A stretch of DNA of 52,463 bases. It comes from Oscillospiraceae bacterium. Lineage in GTDB: Bacteria; Bacillota; Clostridia; Oscillospirales; Ruminococcaceae. The first letter of the stretch is position 1; each line of letters starts with the position of its first letter. The notes beneath the pieces were generated by a model that was not told the origin of the DNA, did no database searches, and saw nothing but the letters and a program-made list of their open reading frames with translations. The stretch lies in contig JAFWEV010000050.1 in the NCBI GenBank assembly GCA_017512745.1, positions 1 through 52,463 on the forward strand. Direction: 5' to 3'. A program made the translations under genes and the position numbers. Positions 25,393-33,417 of this stretch are shown piece after piece.

Positions 25393-26034
25393 TCAAAGGC
25401 CTTTTTTCTCGTGCAGCCAGAACGAGTATACAAAAGGAACCAGTACCATCACAGCGAAGATACCCAACATCCATTCAGGCCTGCATATTCTCGTTATCGC
25501 ATTGATGATGAGAAGTAACCCGCCAATCATCCAGAGATATCCGGCAAGACGATGCGTTCGGTTCCAGTTCTCCTCATTTGCCAATGTCCACGCTATTTTG
25601 ATGCCTACAGTATAGTTCTGTCTGGCTTTCGGCAGATAGTTGCCGATGATTATGAACAGCAATCCCACCACCAATTGACCTACAAGCGCAATGTTCACAC
25701 TATAGCCGAGGTTGTACGGATAGATCGTCGCCGCGCCTGCAAGCGAAATTGCCGGCGCCAGCCATAATGAGAGCCCAAAAATTTTGGGGCTGATATTTTG
25801 TTTTCTGGGATCTCTCGACGTTACTATCGCCCCGAACCACTCTATGGCAATAAGAAGCAGCGGCATTCCGAAGACCGCCAGTGTTTTGCTGGTGAAACCG
25901 TCCGCCTCATTCCCGAACCCGAAATGTGTTGCCATCACATCCGGCAGGCGTCTCCAGAAGTATATGCCCGCAAGCATCGGCAGCAGTGTCACTATACTGG
26001 TGATAACAAGAGTCTTCTTGTTCTCCTTAAGCAT
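25393..26034 (-). CDS. SdpI/DUF1648-family membrane protein
   Basis: A 213-residue membrane protein with about six hydrophobic helices. The first part (PDVMATHFGFGNEADGFTSK) is the DUF1648 signature, and the C-terminal half (IIIGNYLPKARQNYTVGIKIAWTLANEENWNRTHR) is the SdpI core. In Bacillus subtilis SdpI gives immunity to the SdpC killing factor and controls SdpR by sequestering it at the membrane. No SdpABC toxin genes are nearby, so this is either orphan immunity or a membrane-stress sensor. It overlaps the ArsR/SdpR gene by 8 bp. Confidence 0.85.
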   Translation of the reverse strand: MLKENKKTLVITSIVTLLPMLAGIYFWRRLPDVMATHFGFGNEADGFTSKTLAVFGMPLLLIAIEWFGAIVTSRDPRKQNISPKIFGLSLWLAPAISLAGAATIYPYNLGYSVNIALVGQLVVGLLFIIIGNYLPKARQNYTVGIKIAWTLANEENWNRTHRLAGYLWMIGGLLLIINAITRICRPEWMLGIFAVMVLVPFVYSFWLHEKKGL

Positions 26035-26302
26035 TAGAGTCGCCTCCTTTAAGTGTCGATATCCACAGCATGATCTCTTCGAGGACTGAAGTATTCAGCT
26101 GATAATAGATGTAATTCTTCTCCCTGCTCTCGAATATTAGATCTGCCTGTTTCAGTATTTTCAGATGATATGACACAGTAGCCCCGGTCATATCAAAATG
26201 CGAGCTGATCTCCCCGGCGGAAAGAGGGCCTTTCTTCAGCATTTCAAGGATCTGCCTCCGGGCCGGATCAGATAGAGCCTTGAAAGTGTCGGCAAACGGC
26301 AT
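26027..26302 (-). CDS. ArsR/SdpR-family repressor
   Basis: A 91-residue winged-helix repressor. SDPARRQILEMLKKGPLSAGEISSHFDMTGATVSYHLKILKQADLI is a typical ArsR domain without the metal-binding ELCV Cys. The missing metal site and the coupled SdpI gene match SdpR-type autorepressors. Its promoter is flanked by two large palindromes sharing the half-site TATTTAGA. The start is ATG 26302, after GGGATCGG. Confidence 0.88.
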   Translation of the reverse strand: MPFADTFKALSDPARRQILEMLKKGPLSAGEISSHFDMTGATVSYHLKILKQADLIFESREKNYIYYQLNTSVLEEIMLWISTLKGGDSNA

Positions 26303-26322
26303 ATGTCCGATCCCTTTCGAAA

Positions 26323-26346
26323 CTATTTAGAATATTTTCTAAATAG
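26323..26346. promoter_or_regulatory. Operator 1 of the SdpR/SdpI operon
   Basis: A perfect 24-bp inverted repeat: CTATTTAGAA (26323-26332), 4-bp centre, TTCTAAATAG (26337-26346). It lies at the expected transcription start, just downstream of the -10. Confidence 0.82.
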
Positions 26347-26347
26347 G

Positions 26348-26376
26348 ATGATACTCCAGCATTGAACAAACGTCAA
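26348..26376 (-). promoter_or_regulatory. Promoter of the SdpR/SdpI operon
   Basis: TTGACG (26371-26376), 17-bp spacer, TATCAT (26348-26353) on the minus strand, bracketed by the two palindromes. Confidence 0.78.
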
Positions 26377-26407
26377 CAAGTATTTAGATATTTTTTCTAA
26401 ATACTTG
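26377..26407. promoter_or_regulatory. Operator 2 of the SdpR/SdpI operon
   Basis: Perfect 12-bp arms CAAGTATTTAGA (26377-26388) and complement (26396-26407), 7-bp centre. It abuts the -35 element on its upstream side and shares TATTTAGA with operator 1; centres are about 58 bp apart. Confidence 0.8.
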
Positions 26408-26455
26408 CAGCAAAGGAGATGACCGGAAACAATACCGATCCGGGCTCAACAAACA

Positions 26456-26486
26456 GAGCAGATGACCTCATAGAGATCATCTGCTC
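26456..26486 (-). terminator. Terminator of PadR-DUF1700-DUF4097 operon
   Basis: GAGCAGATGA (26456-26465) and complement (26477-26486), with a small inner stem, followed on the minus strand by TGTTTGTTG. Confidence 0.65.
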
Positions 26487-26516
26487 CTTAAAAAAAACAT
26501 TTTCGTTATCGGGAAG

Positions 26517-27419
26517 TTATTGCTTGATAATATCTATCGATATATCACCGGTCGATGTCGTGATCTCACACCTTCCGCCTGAAGTTGTACCGGGCACGCT
26601 GATTTTACCGGTAGAAGTTTCTGTGACGAATACCTTTTCAGAACAAAGCGTTCCCATGACTTCCCCCGTTGAAGTCTCGACGGTGATCTGTCCCGAGTCA
26701 CAGCTTTCAAAGGTCACGTCTCCCGTATTCCTTTCAATGTCGATGCTGTCGGATGCTATCACATTCTGCAGCACTATATCGCCGGTGCTTCCGTCTGAAC
26801 GGAGTATTCTGCATTCAACATTCCTGATGTCTGTTATTCCTGTGGATACTGAAAGATCAACAGTATCCGCATGAACGCCGCTGATTCTTATACCACCGGT
26901 ACTTGTCTCTATTTTTATCAGTTCGTTTACTGAAGCGTTAAAAACCACTTCCCCGGTGCTTGTCGTGATATCCGCGTTGCCGAATGAAAATTCTGACGGT
27001 ATAAGCACATCGCCCGTATCGGACTCCAATTTCAGCGCCTTATAATATTCATCCGGAAGATATACCGTAACAGATTGTGATTTTATCGAGAATAATGCAA
27101 TTCTGTCAAACCATGATCGCCGGTCAACGGCAATGACTTTCAGTGTTCCATTTTCAACAGAAACCTCATGCTTCACCTTTCCGCGCTCAATGCAATCGAC
27201 ATGGGCTATTCCGTCCGGGGACTGTTTGAATGTTATATCGGCTTCATCAGTTCTGATTTCTATCTTTTCAAAATCCTTGGTTATTGTATGAGCATTTGAA
27301 TCGTATTCTGCCGTGTCCAATCTGGAGAAGCTAAAGCCGGAAATGGCGAATGCGGCTACAAAAATCGCAATGCCGACTACCATCAATACTGCGCCTGCAA
27401 GCATAAATCTCTTATTCAT
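26517..27419 (-). CDS. DUF4097 beta-strand repeat surface protein
   Basis: A 300-residue protein with one N-terminal transmembrane helix (MLAGAVLMVVGIAIFVAAF) and a large outside region of short beta repeats marked by S/N-T-G-D/E/G (TSTGEVVF, TSTGGIRI, STGITDI, NTGDVTF, TSTGEVM, STGKISV, STGDISI). This is the DUF4097 right-handed beta-solenoid-like domain. It is last of a PadR-DUF1700-DUF4097 operon, a common Firmicute arrangement linked to cell-envelope stress, where DUF4097 may sense or bind at the surface. Overlaps DUF1700 by 4 bp. Exact role unknown. Confidence 0.82.
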   Translation of the reverse strand: MNKRFMLAGAVLMVVGIAIFVAAFAISGFSFSRLDTAEYDSNAHTITKDFEKIEIRTDEADITFKQSPDGIAHVDCIERGKVKHEVSVENGTLKVIAVDRRSWFDRIALFSIKSQSVTVYLPDEYYKALKLESDTGDVLIPSEFSFGNADITTSTGEVVFNASVNELIKIETSTGGIRISGVHADTVDLSVSTGITDIRNVECRILRSDGSTGDIVLQNVIASDSIDIERNTGDVTFESCDSGQITVETSTGEVMGTLCSEKVFVTETSTGKISVPGTTSGGRCEITTSTGDISIDIIKQ

Positions 27420-28018
27420 TCCGAATACTCCTTCCTGATAAACATGGATTTGATACCGAGACCGGCTTTTTTAGTCAATTTGATTATGCCCCTGGAAGCA
27501 GCAGTACATCCAAAGAACATGAAGATCGAGAGGCCTATCACAAACAATACCGCTCCGAACATCATAAGCGCAGATATCGTGTTCCCGTGCATAAAATAGA
27601 TCGTCGCAGCCACTGATCCGCCGAGCGCGCAGGCCCAAAGAGCTACCTCGATCGCCCACAGCGAAACAATGAGAGCCCACGCCACAATGTACAGAGCAAA
27701 AACGATCGCTCCCGCAGCAACCATTAGCGGGAACCACACCGGGAAACCCAGAATGATCAGCACAAGCTCCCACACATGCCGGTTGCGCTTCGGTCTTATT
27801 GTTTCCTTTACCAGTTTGGGAAACGGAATGTCCGAAATAATCTGTGCCCTGATCTCATCGACTGTTCCGACTCCGGCGACGGCTTCTTCCTCGCTCATTC
27901 CCTCTTCCATGCGGTCGTCTATCATCTCATTGTAAAAAGCTATACGTTCCTCTATATCGTCCTGCGGCAAACCTGAAAGGGCGTTTCGCAGATCAAACAA
28001 AAACATCTGCTTATTCAC
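27416..28018 (-). CDS. DUF1700 (HAAS-type) membrane protein
   Basis: A 200-residue protein. The N-terminal cytoplasmic helical domain (residues 1-65: FLFDLRNALSGLPQDDIEERIAFYNEMIDDRMEEGMSEEEAV) is the HAAS/DUF1700 signature, and four hydrophobic helices follow. In related operons this domain is thought to bind the PadR regulator, linking membrane state to transcription. It overlaps padR by 8 bp and DUF4097 by 4 bp. Confidence 0.85.
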   Translation of the reverse strand: MNKQMFLFDLRNALSGLPQDDIEERIAFYNEMIDDRMEEGMSEEEAVAGVGTVDEIRAQIISDIPFPKLVKETIRPKRNRHVWELVLIILGFPVWFPLMVAAGAIVFALYIVAWALIVSLWAIEVALWACALGGSVAATIYFMHGNTISALMMFGAVLFVIGLSIFMFFGCTAASRGIIKLTKKAGLGIKSMFIRKEYSE

Positions 28019-28328
28019 GGCTGTCCTCCTTGATTACAAACTGATAAATGGAGATCACTTCTTTCCACTCCTCCTTGAACTCTTCAATGCGCTTTATCCC
28101 GTTATTCGTAATATGGTAGTACTTGCGTAATCTGCCGTCATGTTCTGCACTCCGCACAGTCAGCATCCTGGCATTTTCGAGCCTCTTCAGTATGGTGTAA
28201 AGCGTAGATTCAGACAATTCAATATATGGTTTCAAATCTTTTATGATCTTGTACCCATAGGAATCTTCATTCTTGATAGCAGCAAGTACGCAAACATCAA
28301 GTAATCCGCGTTTCAGTTGAATATCCAT
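28011..28328 (-). CDS. PadR-family transcriptional regulator
   Basis: A 105-residue winged-helix repressor. GLLDVCVLAAIKNEDSYGYKIIKDLKPYIELSESTLYTILKRLE and LRKYYHITNNGIKRIEEFKEEW are the classic PadR helices and wing. It leads the operon with DUF1700 and DUF4097 and probably represses it. Its promoter overlaps an imperfect GCGTTAC/GTATTACGC inverted repeat. Confidence 0.9.
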   Translation of the reverse strand: MDIQLKRGLLDVCVLAAIKNEDSYGYKIIKDLKPYIELSESTLYTILKRLENARMLTVRSAEHDGRLRKYYHITNNGIKRIEEFKEEWKEVISIYQFVIKEDSRE

Positions 28329-28352
28329 ACAATACCTCTCCTTGCGTAATAC

Positions 28353-28381
28353 ATCGTAACGCGAAGTATATTATCTGTCAA
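28353..28381 (-). promoter_or_regulatory. Promoter of the PadR operon
   Basis: TTGACA (28376-28381), 17-bp spacer, TACGAT (28353-28358) on the minus strand. An imperfect repeat of GCGTTAC and GTATTACGC spans the -10, a plausible PadR operator. Confidence 0.65.
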
Positions 28382-28513
28382 GCATCTCATGAAACAATTA
28401 TCATATGCCTATGATTCTATTTGCAGTTCTTTAGAGTATCAAAGCCGGAATGCATGAAAATTATACTAATATTCCGGATACTCTCTGTCCCATAATGTAC
28501 TGCACAACAATAA

Positions 28514-28542
28514 TGCCCTTTATCAAATAGATAAAAGGCATT
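28514..28542 (-). terminator. Hairpin downstream of the YcaQ-like gene
   Basis: ATGCCCTTTATC and GATAAAAGGCAT pair with one mismatch around a 5-nt loop. The T-run after it on the minus strand is poor. Confidence 0.5.
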
Positions 28543-28559
28543 TCCGTTATGTTTATGGA

Positions 28560-29759
28560 TCATTTCAGACCTTCAACTGTCGAACAGCCGTTGAATTTCG
28601 AAAACCGGACCAACGCCCGATCCATAGAATTCTGGATACTTTTGGTCAGACGTACACCGGGTTCATACCAGATGTTTTTTACGCGGAGAGTATTGCTCTT
28701 GCGATCCGCCACCGTCTCGATCCGTCCGATAAACCTGTCTCCCCAGAGTATGGGCAAAGTGTAGTAGCCGTACTCTCTCTTGTCGGCCGGAGTGTATATC
28801 TCCCAGGAATAGCGGAAATCCCAAAGTGCAGCGATCATAGCTTTATCCCATAGCATAGGATCCAGCGGCGCCAGGAATTCCAGGCGCGGTTTCCTGTCAA
28901 TTCTGCCTGCGATAACATCCTGCATCAGGGGATCATCCTCCGTGCGGTAATAAAAAAGCGTTTTGAACCCTTCTACACGCACAGGCAGAATTGCGCCGGA
29001 TTCCTCCAACGCGGAAAAAGCCGCTCTCCGCTGCTGTGCGTTCAAATCAATACCTAAAAAAGCCGTCGAATTCTTATTCCAGAGCAAGCCAACCGCGCCG
29101 ATACGACGCAAAACTCGCCAGCAAAGCAACGTTTCCTCGTCTTCACATGGAGAATCTGCTGACAGTAACGACGGATCAAGATGGTGCTCGGAGAGATCGT
29201 AGAACTTGCGGGAACCGTTCTTATGATGGATCACAAGAGTTCCGTCTGTATACAGCTGCTCAAGTACAGAACGTGCAGCTTTCGACTTCTTGTGCCAGTT
29301 TCCGCTCCAATGCATGGAGGAGTGCCAGAAGATCTCTCCGTCTATGGGCAGTGTGTCACTGGAGACCGGACCATTTGATCGGATATAGGAAAGTGCTTCA
29401 CGCTCCAGTTCCGCCAAACCGGGAAAGCCCGCTCCATGAATCCGGCTGCGTTCCCGATAAGCGGAGAAATACGGCCAATCCTTAACAGGCCAGATAGAAA
29501 GTTCCTTATCAGCATAGTCGACGAGCAGGCGATCTTTATACAGCAATTCTTCCAGCATAGTCTTCTGAAAGCCTTTGACGCGGGATTGGAGAGTTAACTC
29601 TGCGTTTTTCCCGCACACATCAACAGGATCATACTGAATGCATCCTGCCTGTTGCACGTAGTCATACGCCCCCATCTTGCCTGTAAAGCGGTATTTGCCA
29701 AGTAAACCCTGTTTGGCAAGAATGAACTGCCGTGCCTGTGTCGTAGTCAATTCTGTCAT
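28560..29759 (-). CDS. YcaQ/AlkZ-like DNA glycosylase (HTH_42 family)
   Basis: A 399-residue winged-helix protein of the HTH_42 (formerly DUF1006) family, which includes E. coli YcaQ and AlkZ, glycosylases that excise bulky or crosslinked alkylated bases. The catalytic region reads CIQYDPVDVCG with Q42-Y-D44, fitting the Q-hydrophobic-D form I associate with YcaQ-like members (AlkZ-like ones carry Q-hydrophobic-Q). LAPLDPMLWDKAMIAALWDF and ILWGDRFIGRIETVADR are typical C-terminal segments. It may give self-protection or repair. It is a single gene with no toxin cluster next to it. Confidence 0.82.
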   Translation of the reverse strand: MTELTTTQARQFILAKQGLLGKYRFTGKMGAYDYVQQAGCIQYDPVDVCGKNAELTLQSRVKGFQKTMLEELLYKDRLLVDYADKELSIWPVKDWPYFSAYRERSRIHGAGFPGLAELEREALSYIRSNGPVSSDTLPIDGEIFWHSSMHWSGNWHKKSKAARSVLEQLYTDGTLVIHHKNGSRKFYDLSEHHLDPSLLSADSPCEDEETLLCWRVLRRIGAVGLLWNKNSTAFLGIDLNAQQRRAAFSALEESGAILPVRVEGFKTLFYYRTEDDPLMQDVIAGRIDRKPRLEFLAPLDPMLWDKAMIAALWDFRYSWEIYTPADKREYGYYTLPILWGDRFIGRIETVADRKSNTLRVKNIWYEPGVRLTKSIQNSMDRALVRFSKFNGCSTVEGLK

Positions 29760-29931
29760 ACCGGTATTACTCCAATCTTCGTTGTGCCCTGATCAGACAG
29801 GTGATCTCCTCTTTATCGAGCTGTATATATAATACAACATCATCGGAAACAATCGGAAACAAATGGAAAACTCCTCTGTCTTTGCAGACAAAGAAGCCTT
29901 CTTTTTCCCTGTTAAGATTGCCGTTTTGGCT

Positions 29932-31305
29932 TCACAGCTTTTTGCAGGTAATACCGTCGAATGAAATACAGCCGTCGCCGAAAGTCAACTTGAGCATACC
30001 TCCCTTGCGGCCAAATTCGTTCTCGCCGATGGCATACAGCCGAAAACTCATTCTGTCTCCGTCTTCATCAATGGCATTGGCATACAACTCCCCGTCCTTC
30101 AGGAAGATCTCGTCAATAATAAAATCGGCGCTCTCGGGATGTTCGTATTTGCCGCAGAAACTCTCCCACTTCGACTTGTCGGGATCCTTGACTGCGATAT
30201 TCTCGATGGTAATGATGGGCTCTGGCTCCTGATCTCTTGCAATTGCTTCCATGCCGTCCCAGTAGCCCAAATACGCTCTGACATCCTGATAGTCCCGGCA
30301 GCTGAGTATCACAAGAACCCTGTCTGCATCGATGAAGCGTTCAAACCAGGTAGCTACGCCCGGCATGCCGCCGCTGTGACTTACGACGAGCCCGAATTTC
30401 TCTTCGCGGCCTACGGCCCAGCCGAAGCCGTAGCCGAGCCCATCACCCTCATCGTAAACGGCGTCCTCACCATTATTGAGCCTCCCGGGGGTGTACATCA
30501 GCTTCTGCTCTTCCGGAGTGAGCACTTTGCCTTCGCGAAGTGCCCTGTCCCAGCAGAGCATATCGAATATGTTTGTATATACGTAGTCGTCGCCGTTCAG
30601 TCCGTCAAAGGCTATCACGTCACCGTACTCGGTGGAATCAATGTCAGCCATGCAATTGCCGTCTTCGAACACCGTCGCCTGGGCATACTTCTCAAAAGGA
30701 ACACCGTCCCTGCGGATATGACAGCATTGAGTGGAACTCATCCCGGTGGGTTCAAAGATGTTCTTCCGGAGGAACTCTTCATATTGGATACCGGAGAGTC
30801 GCTCCACCAGCAATGCCAACAGATTGTAGCCGGTATTGGAGTAATGCAGGCCTTCTCCCGGGGCGAAGTATGGTTTCGCTTTGGTCTCACAGAGGAAACG
30901 CAGTATCTCGTTGTTGCCGGGCACCCGCTTTTCTTCCTTCCAGATCTTAATGAACCAGTCAGCGTCGTCAAAGTAATCGGGAATGCCACTGGTGTGGTTC
31001 AGAAGATGTCGAACCGTTACCCCGGGATAGGGGATCTCCGGGAAGAACTTCGTGATCTCATCCTCCGGGCTGAGAAGGCCCTGCCGCATCAGCAGCATGA
31101 CCGCTGTTGACGTGAATGTCTTGCTGATTGAAGCCAGTTGAAAGATCGTGTCCTCCGTGATCGGAAGCGTATCTTCGGGGTCCCGGAAACCGAGAACGCC
31201 CTTGGACACGATCTCGCCATTTTCCGCATAGAGCCATGCCCCGTTGAAACCGTCCTTCTCATTCAGTTCAAGGGCCAATTTGTGCATCATAGAATTCTTA
31301 TCCAT
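29932..31305 (-). CDS. Beta-lactamase-fold serine hydrolase
   Basis: A 457-residue class C beta-lactamase/esterase-like enzyme. The catalytic S59-x-x-K62 is in LASISKTF, Y155-S-N157 in LHYSNTGYN, and the third motif HSGG replaces K-T-G. There is no signal peptide, so it acts in the cytoplasm. After the catalytic domain a small beta domain (last 80 residues from CGKYEHPESADF) is shared with the neighbouring fusion protein. It follows that gene by 14 bp; the upstream stop codon lies in its AAGGAG. Probably a peptidase or esterase, not a resistance beta-lactamase. Confidence 0.85.
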   Translation of the reverse strand: MDKNSMMHKLALELNEKDGFNGAWLYAENGEIVSKGVLGFRDPEDTLPITEDTIFQLASISKTFTSTAVMLLMRQGLLSPEDEITKFFPEIPYPGVTVRHLLNHTSGIPDYFDDADWFIKIWKEEKRVPGNNEILRFLCETKAKPYFAPGEGLHYSNTGYNLLALLVERLSGIQYEEFLRKNIFEPTGMSSTQCCHIRRDGVPFEKYAQATVFEDGNCMADIDSTEYGDVIAFDGLNGDDYVYTNIFDMLCWDRALREGKVLTPEEQKLMYTPGRLNNGEDAVYDEGDGLGYGFGWAVGREEKFGLVVSHSGGMPGVATWFERFIDADRVLVILSCRDYQDVRAYLGYWDGMEAIARDQEPEPIITIENIAVKDPDKSKWESFCGKYEHPESADFIIDEIFLKDGELYANAIDEDGDRMSFRLYAIGENEFGRKGGMLKLTFGDGCISFDGITCKKL

Positions 31306-31319
31306 CAGAATGATTCTCC

Positions 31320-33056
31320 TTACAGTTTTTTGCAGTTCCTCTCGTCATACATCACGCAGTCCTTGCCGAAGGTCAGCTTTAAAAAGCCCCCCTTGCGGCC
31401 AAAGGTCTTCTTTCCTATGGGATAGAGCTGACTGGTAAACTCGCCTTGTTCATCGTCGATAAACTTTGCGTACAGCCTGCCGTCCTGCATGAAGATCTCG
31501 TCGACGCAGAAATCGGTGTTCTCGGGATGTTCGTATTTGCCGCACAGGGTTTTCAAACTCCGTTTGCCCGGCTTTACGGCCAGATCCTCCTCTATGGTTT
31601 GAAACAGCTCAATGGCAATATTTGTTTGTTCCCAGTCCAGTTCATCCGTGGAGCGGTTGAACATCGCGGCTACGCACAGATCCTCCCGTAAAGAGAACAT
31701 CCAGGTCGTCAGGAAGCCTTCGTTCCATCCGTCATGATAACCGATATCGCCACGGAAGCTGTGAATGCCAAGACCGTAGTTGTCCATGATCGGCGTCAGC
31801 ATACGCATTGCGGTTTCCTTTCTGAGCAGACCGCCTTCGCGGTAGCTTTTGGAAAGAGCGCGTCCGATCTTGACCAGCTCCGTCGGAGTGGTCCAGAGGC
31901 CGGCTGCGGCGTGCTCCGGATAATAGTGATAGCCGTGCGCGGGATCTTCCTTTCCTGCAAGCCTGCTGCCGAACGCCGCATTGGAAATCAACTCTTCGTC
32001 CAGCGGCTGGAAAAAGCCTGTGCGCTTAAGCCCCAGAGGATCGGCAACCTCCTTTTGGAATGCCTCCCGCAGCGTCGTTCCGGTAATCCGCGTGAAGGCG
32101 AGTTCCGCCAGCGTGAAGCCGCCGCCGGAGTACATGTACTGCTTGCCATAAGGGCGGATCCTGCGGAGCTTCGGCGTATTGCCCTTTCCGTTCAGCACAT
32201 CTTCCAGCGAAAGCGGTTCATGATCCGCACGGTAACCGGGGAAGCCGTGGAGGTTGAAACCCGCTGTGTGAGAAAGCAGTGCAGCGAAAGTCATCGGCCC
32301 CTTTTTTACAAATTCGGGTACAACACCCGAGATATCCGCATCGAGATCGATCAGTCCCTTGTCCGCATACCGCAGAAGAGTCAATGCAAACATGGATTTA
32401 CTGACAGAGCCCGCCTGGAACAGCATATCCGGGTTCACAGGGAAATCCTGCCCGAAACGTCCGCTGCCGGCGCTGTAGGTATCCAGGTCCTCTCCGTCGA
32501 AAACGGCGATGCTCACGCCGTAACCACGATTTCCCCTGATCCGCAGGCGCCGGTTCACATTGACACCGTAAAACTCTTTGATCGTCTTGTTCGGACCCTT
32601 CAGCATCCGCATCAGAACAGCTTCTCCTTCGCTTATGATGCCGTTCTCCCGGAAGCCTGCCTTGTGATAGACATGCAGGCCCCGCTCGTTCTCCGGTCCG
32701 GTTGACAGGTAAAGCCGATCCGCGCCGTTCTCTTTGAAATAACGGATTATCTCAGCAAGTGCTGCCTGTCCGTATCCCTTGTCCTGCTCGTTTTTGTCGA
32801 TCATGAATCGCCAGAGCCAGTACCGATCTTCCGGGTCTCTCGTCTTGGGGTCAAAGAAAAACATGCAGAAGCCGACGAGATGATCGTCCGCATAGATTGC
32901 AAACGGACGCGCTGTACCGGGATTTTCGGCATTGGTTTCCTCAGCCTGCTGCAGGGATACGTCATTCGGTGCCACAAAAGGCTGGTCCTCCCGCACAGAG
33001 AGAGCTAAAACAGCATCTCTGTTGTTATCATTTATAGGGTTCAGTTTAATTATCAT
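31320..33056 (-). CDS. GNAT acetyltransferase fused to a beta-lactamase-fold serine hydrolase
   Basis: A 578-residue two-enzyme fusion. Residues about 1-150 are a GNAT domain (FMIDKNEQDKGYGQAALAEI with the Q-x-x-G-x-G acetyl-CoA loop, then LYLSTGPENERGLHVYHKAGF). Residues about 160-490 are a serine hydrolase with S217-x-x-K220 (AGSVSKS), Y309-S-G, and HDGWNEG as third motif. The last 75 residues repeat the beta domain of the adjacent hydrolase (CGKYEHPENTDF ... GRKGGFLKLTFG). Start is ATG 33056 after GGAGAAAAACC; an upstream in-frame start at 33170 lacks a site. No signal peptide. It may modify and then cleave, or process, small acylated compounds. Confidence 0.85.
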   Translation of the reverse strand: MIIKLNPINDNNRDAVLALSVREDQPFVAPNDVSLQQAEETNAENPGTARPFAIYADDHLVGFCMFFFDPKTRDPEDRYWLWRFMIDKNEQDKGYGQAALAEIIRYFKENGADRLYLSTGPENERGLHVYHKAGFRENGIISEGEAVLMRMLKGPNKTIKEFYGVNVNRRLRIRGNRGYGVSIAVFDGEDLDTYSAGSGRFGQDFPVNPDMLFQAGSVSKSMFALTLLRYADKGLIDLDADISGVVPEFVKKGPMTFAALLSHTAGFNLHGFPGYRADHEPLSLEDVLNGKGNTPKLRRIRPYGKQYMYSGGGFTLAELAFTRITGTTLREAFQKEVADPLGLKRTGFFQPLDEELISNAAFGSRLAGKEDPAHGYHYYPEHAAAGLWTTPTELVKIGRALSKSYREGGLLRKETAMRMLTPIMDNYGLGIHSFRGDIGYHDGWNEGFLTTWMFSLREDLCVAAMFNRSTDELDWEQTNIAIELFQTIEEDLAVKPGKRSLKTLCGKYEHPENTDFCVDEIFMQDGRLYAKFIDDEQGEFTSQLYPIGKKTFGRKGGFLKLTFGKDCVMYDERNCKKL

Positions 33057-33416
33057 AATTGGTTTTTCTCCATGAATATAAGATTTGATACGAAATCGTC
33101 CTGTATTGCCGTCAAATCCTGAAAAGTGACGCAAAAATACCGCACGAAGCAGCTCCCGTCGTGGCTGCATCCTGCGGTTCCCACTATTAGAAGTTACTCA
33201 AAAACGGCACATCAAATCTAAGGGGTACACCACCCCCGTGTTATGCGCCTCTGTTCAGTTTTCAGGCGATAGTAATAATCACTGGTGAACATCCTTTCAT
33301 GGAATTCATTTATATTATATATACAAATGTAGCAAAAACCAAATAGAGAATTATCTTTTAATACTGCCGATATTCAAAAAAAAGGATTGCTATCTTGTTT
33401 CCATAGCAATCCTTTT
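33057..33416. other. Gene-poor stretch before the GNAT-hydrolase operon
   Basis: About 360 bp without a recognised gene. It holds a minus-strand promoter at 33314-33342, a 24-codon minus-strand frame at 33218-33292 (weak ribosome binding site), a small GGGGT/ACCCC hairpin near 33221-33236, and the tRNA terminator at its right end. No known riboswitch fold is recognised. Confidence 0.4.
33314..33342 (-). promoter_or_regulatory. Candidate promoter of the GNAT-hydrolase operon
   Basis: TTGGTT (33337-33342), 17-bp spacer, TATAAT (33314-33319) on the minus strand. It is about 260 bp before the start codon, so the transcript would have a long leader. Confidence 0.55.
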
Positions 33417-33417
33417 T
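33376..33417 (-). terminator. Terminator of the tRNA-Ser operon
   Basis: A perfect 15-bp stem (33379-33393 with 33403-33417, core AAGGATTGCTAT) and 9-nt loop. On the minus strand it begins right at the CCA end of tRNA-Ser(GCU) and ends in a T-run. Confidence 0.88.

Noticed and set aside
26517..27250. DNA repeat or microsatellite in the DUF4097 gene
   Set aside because: The repeated TCNACNGGN pattern reflects protein S-T-G repeats with varied codons and spacing, so it is a protein repeat.
30139..32705. Long plus-strand open frames (about 323 codons each) opposite the two serine hydrolases
   Set aside because: They mirror each other because the two minus-strand genes are paralogues; no family motif is seen, so they reflect base composition.
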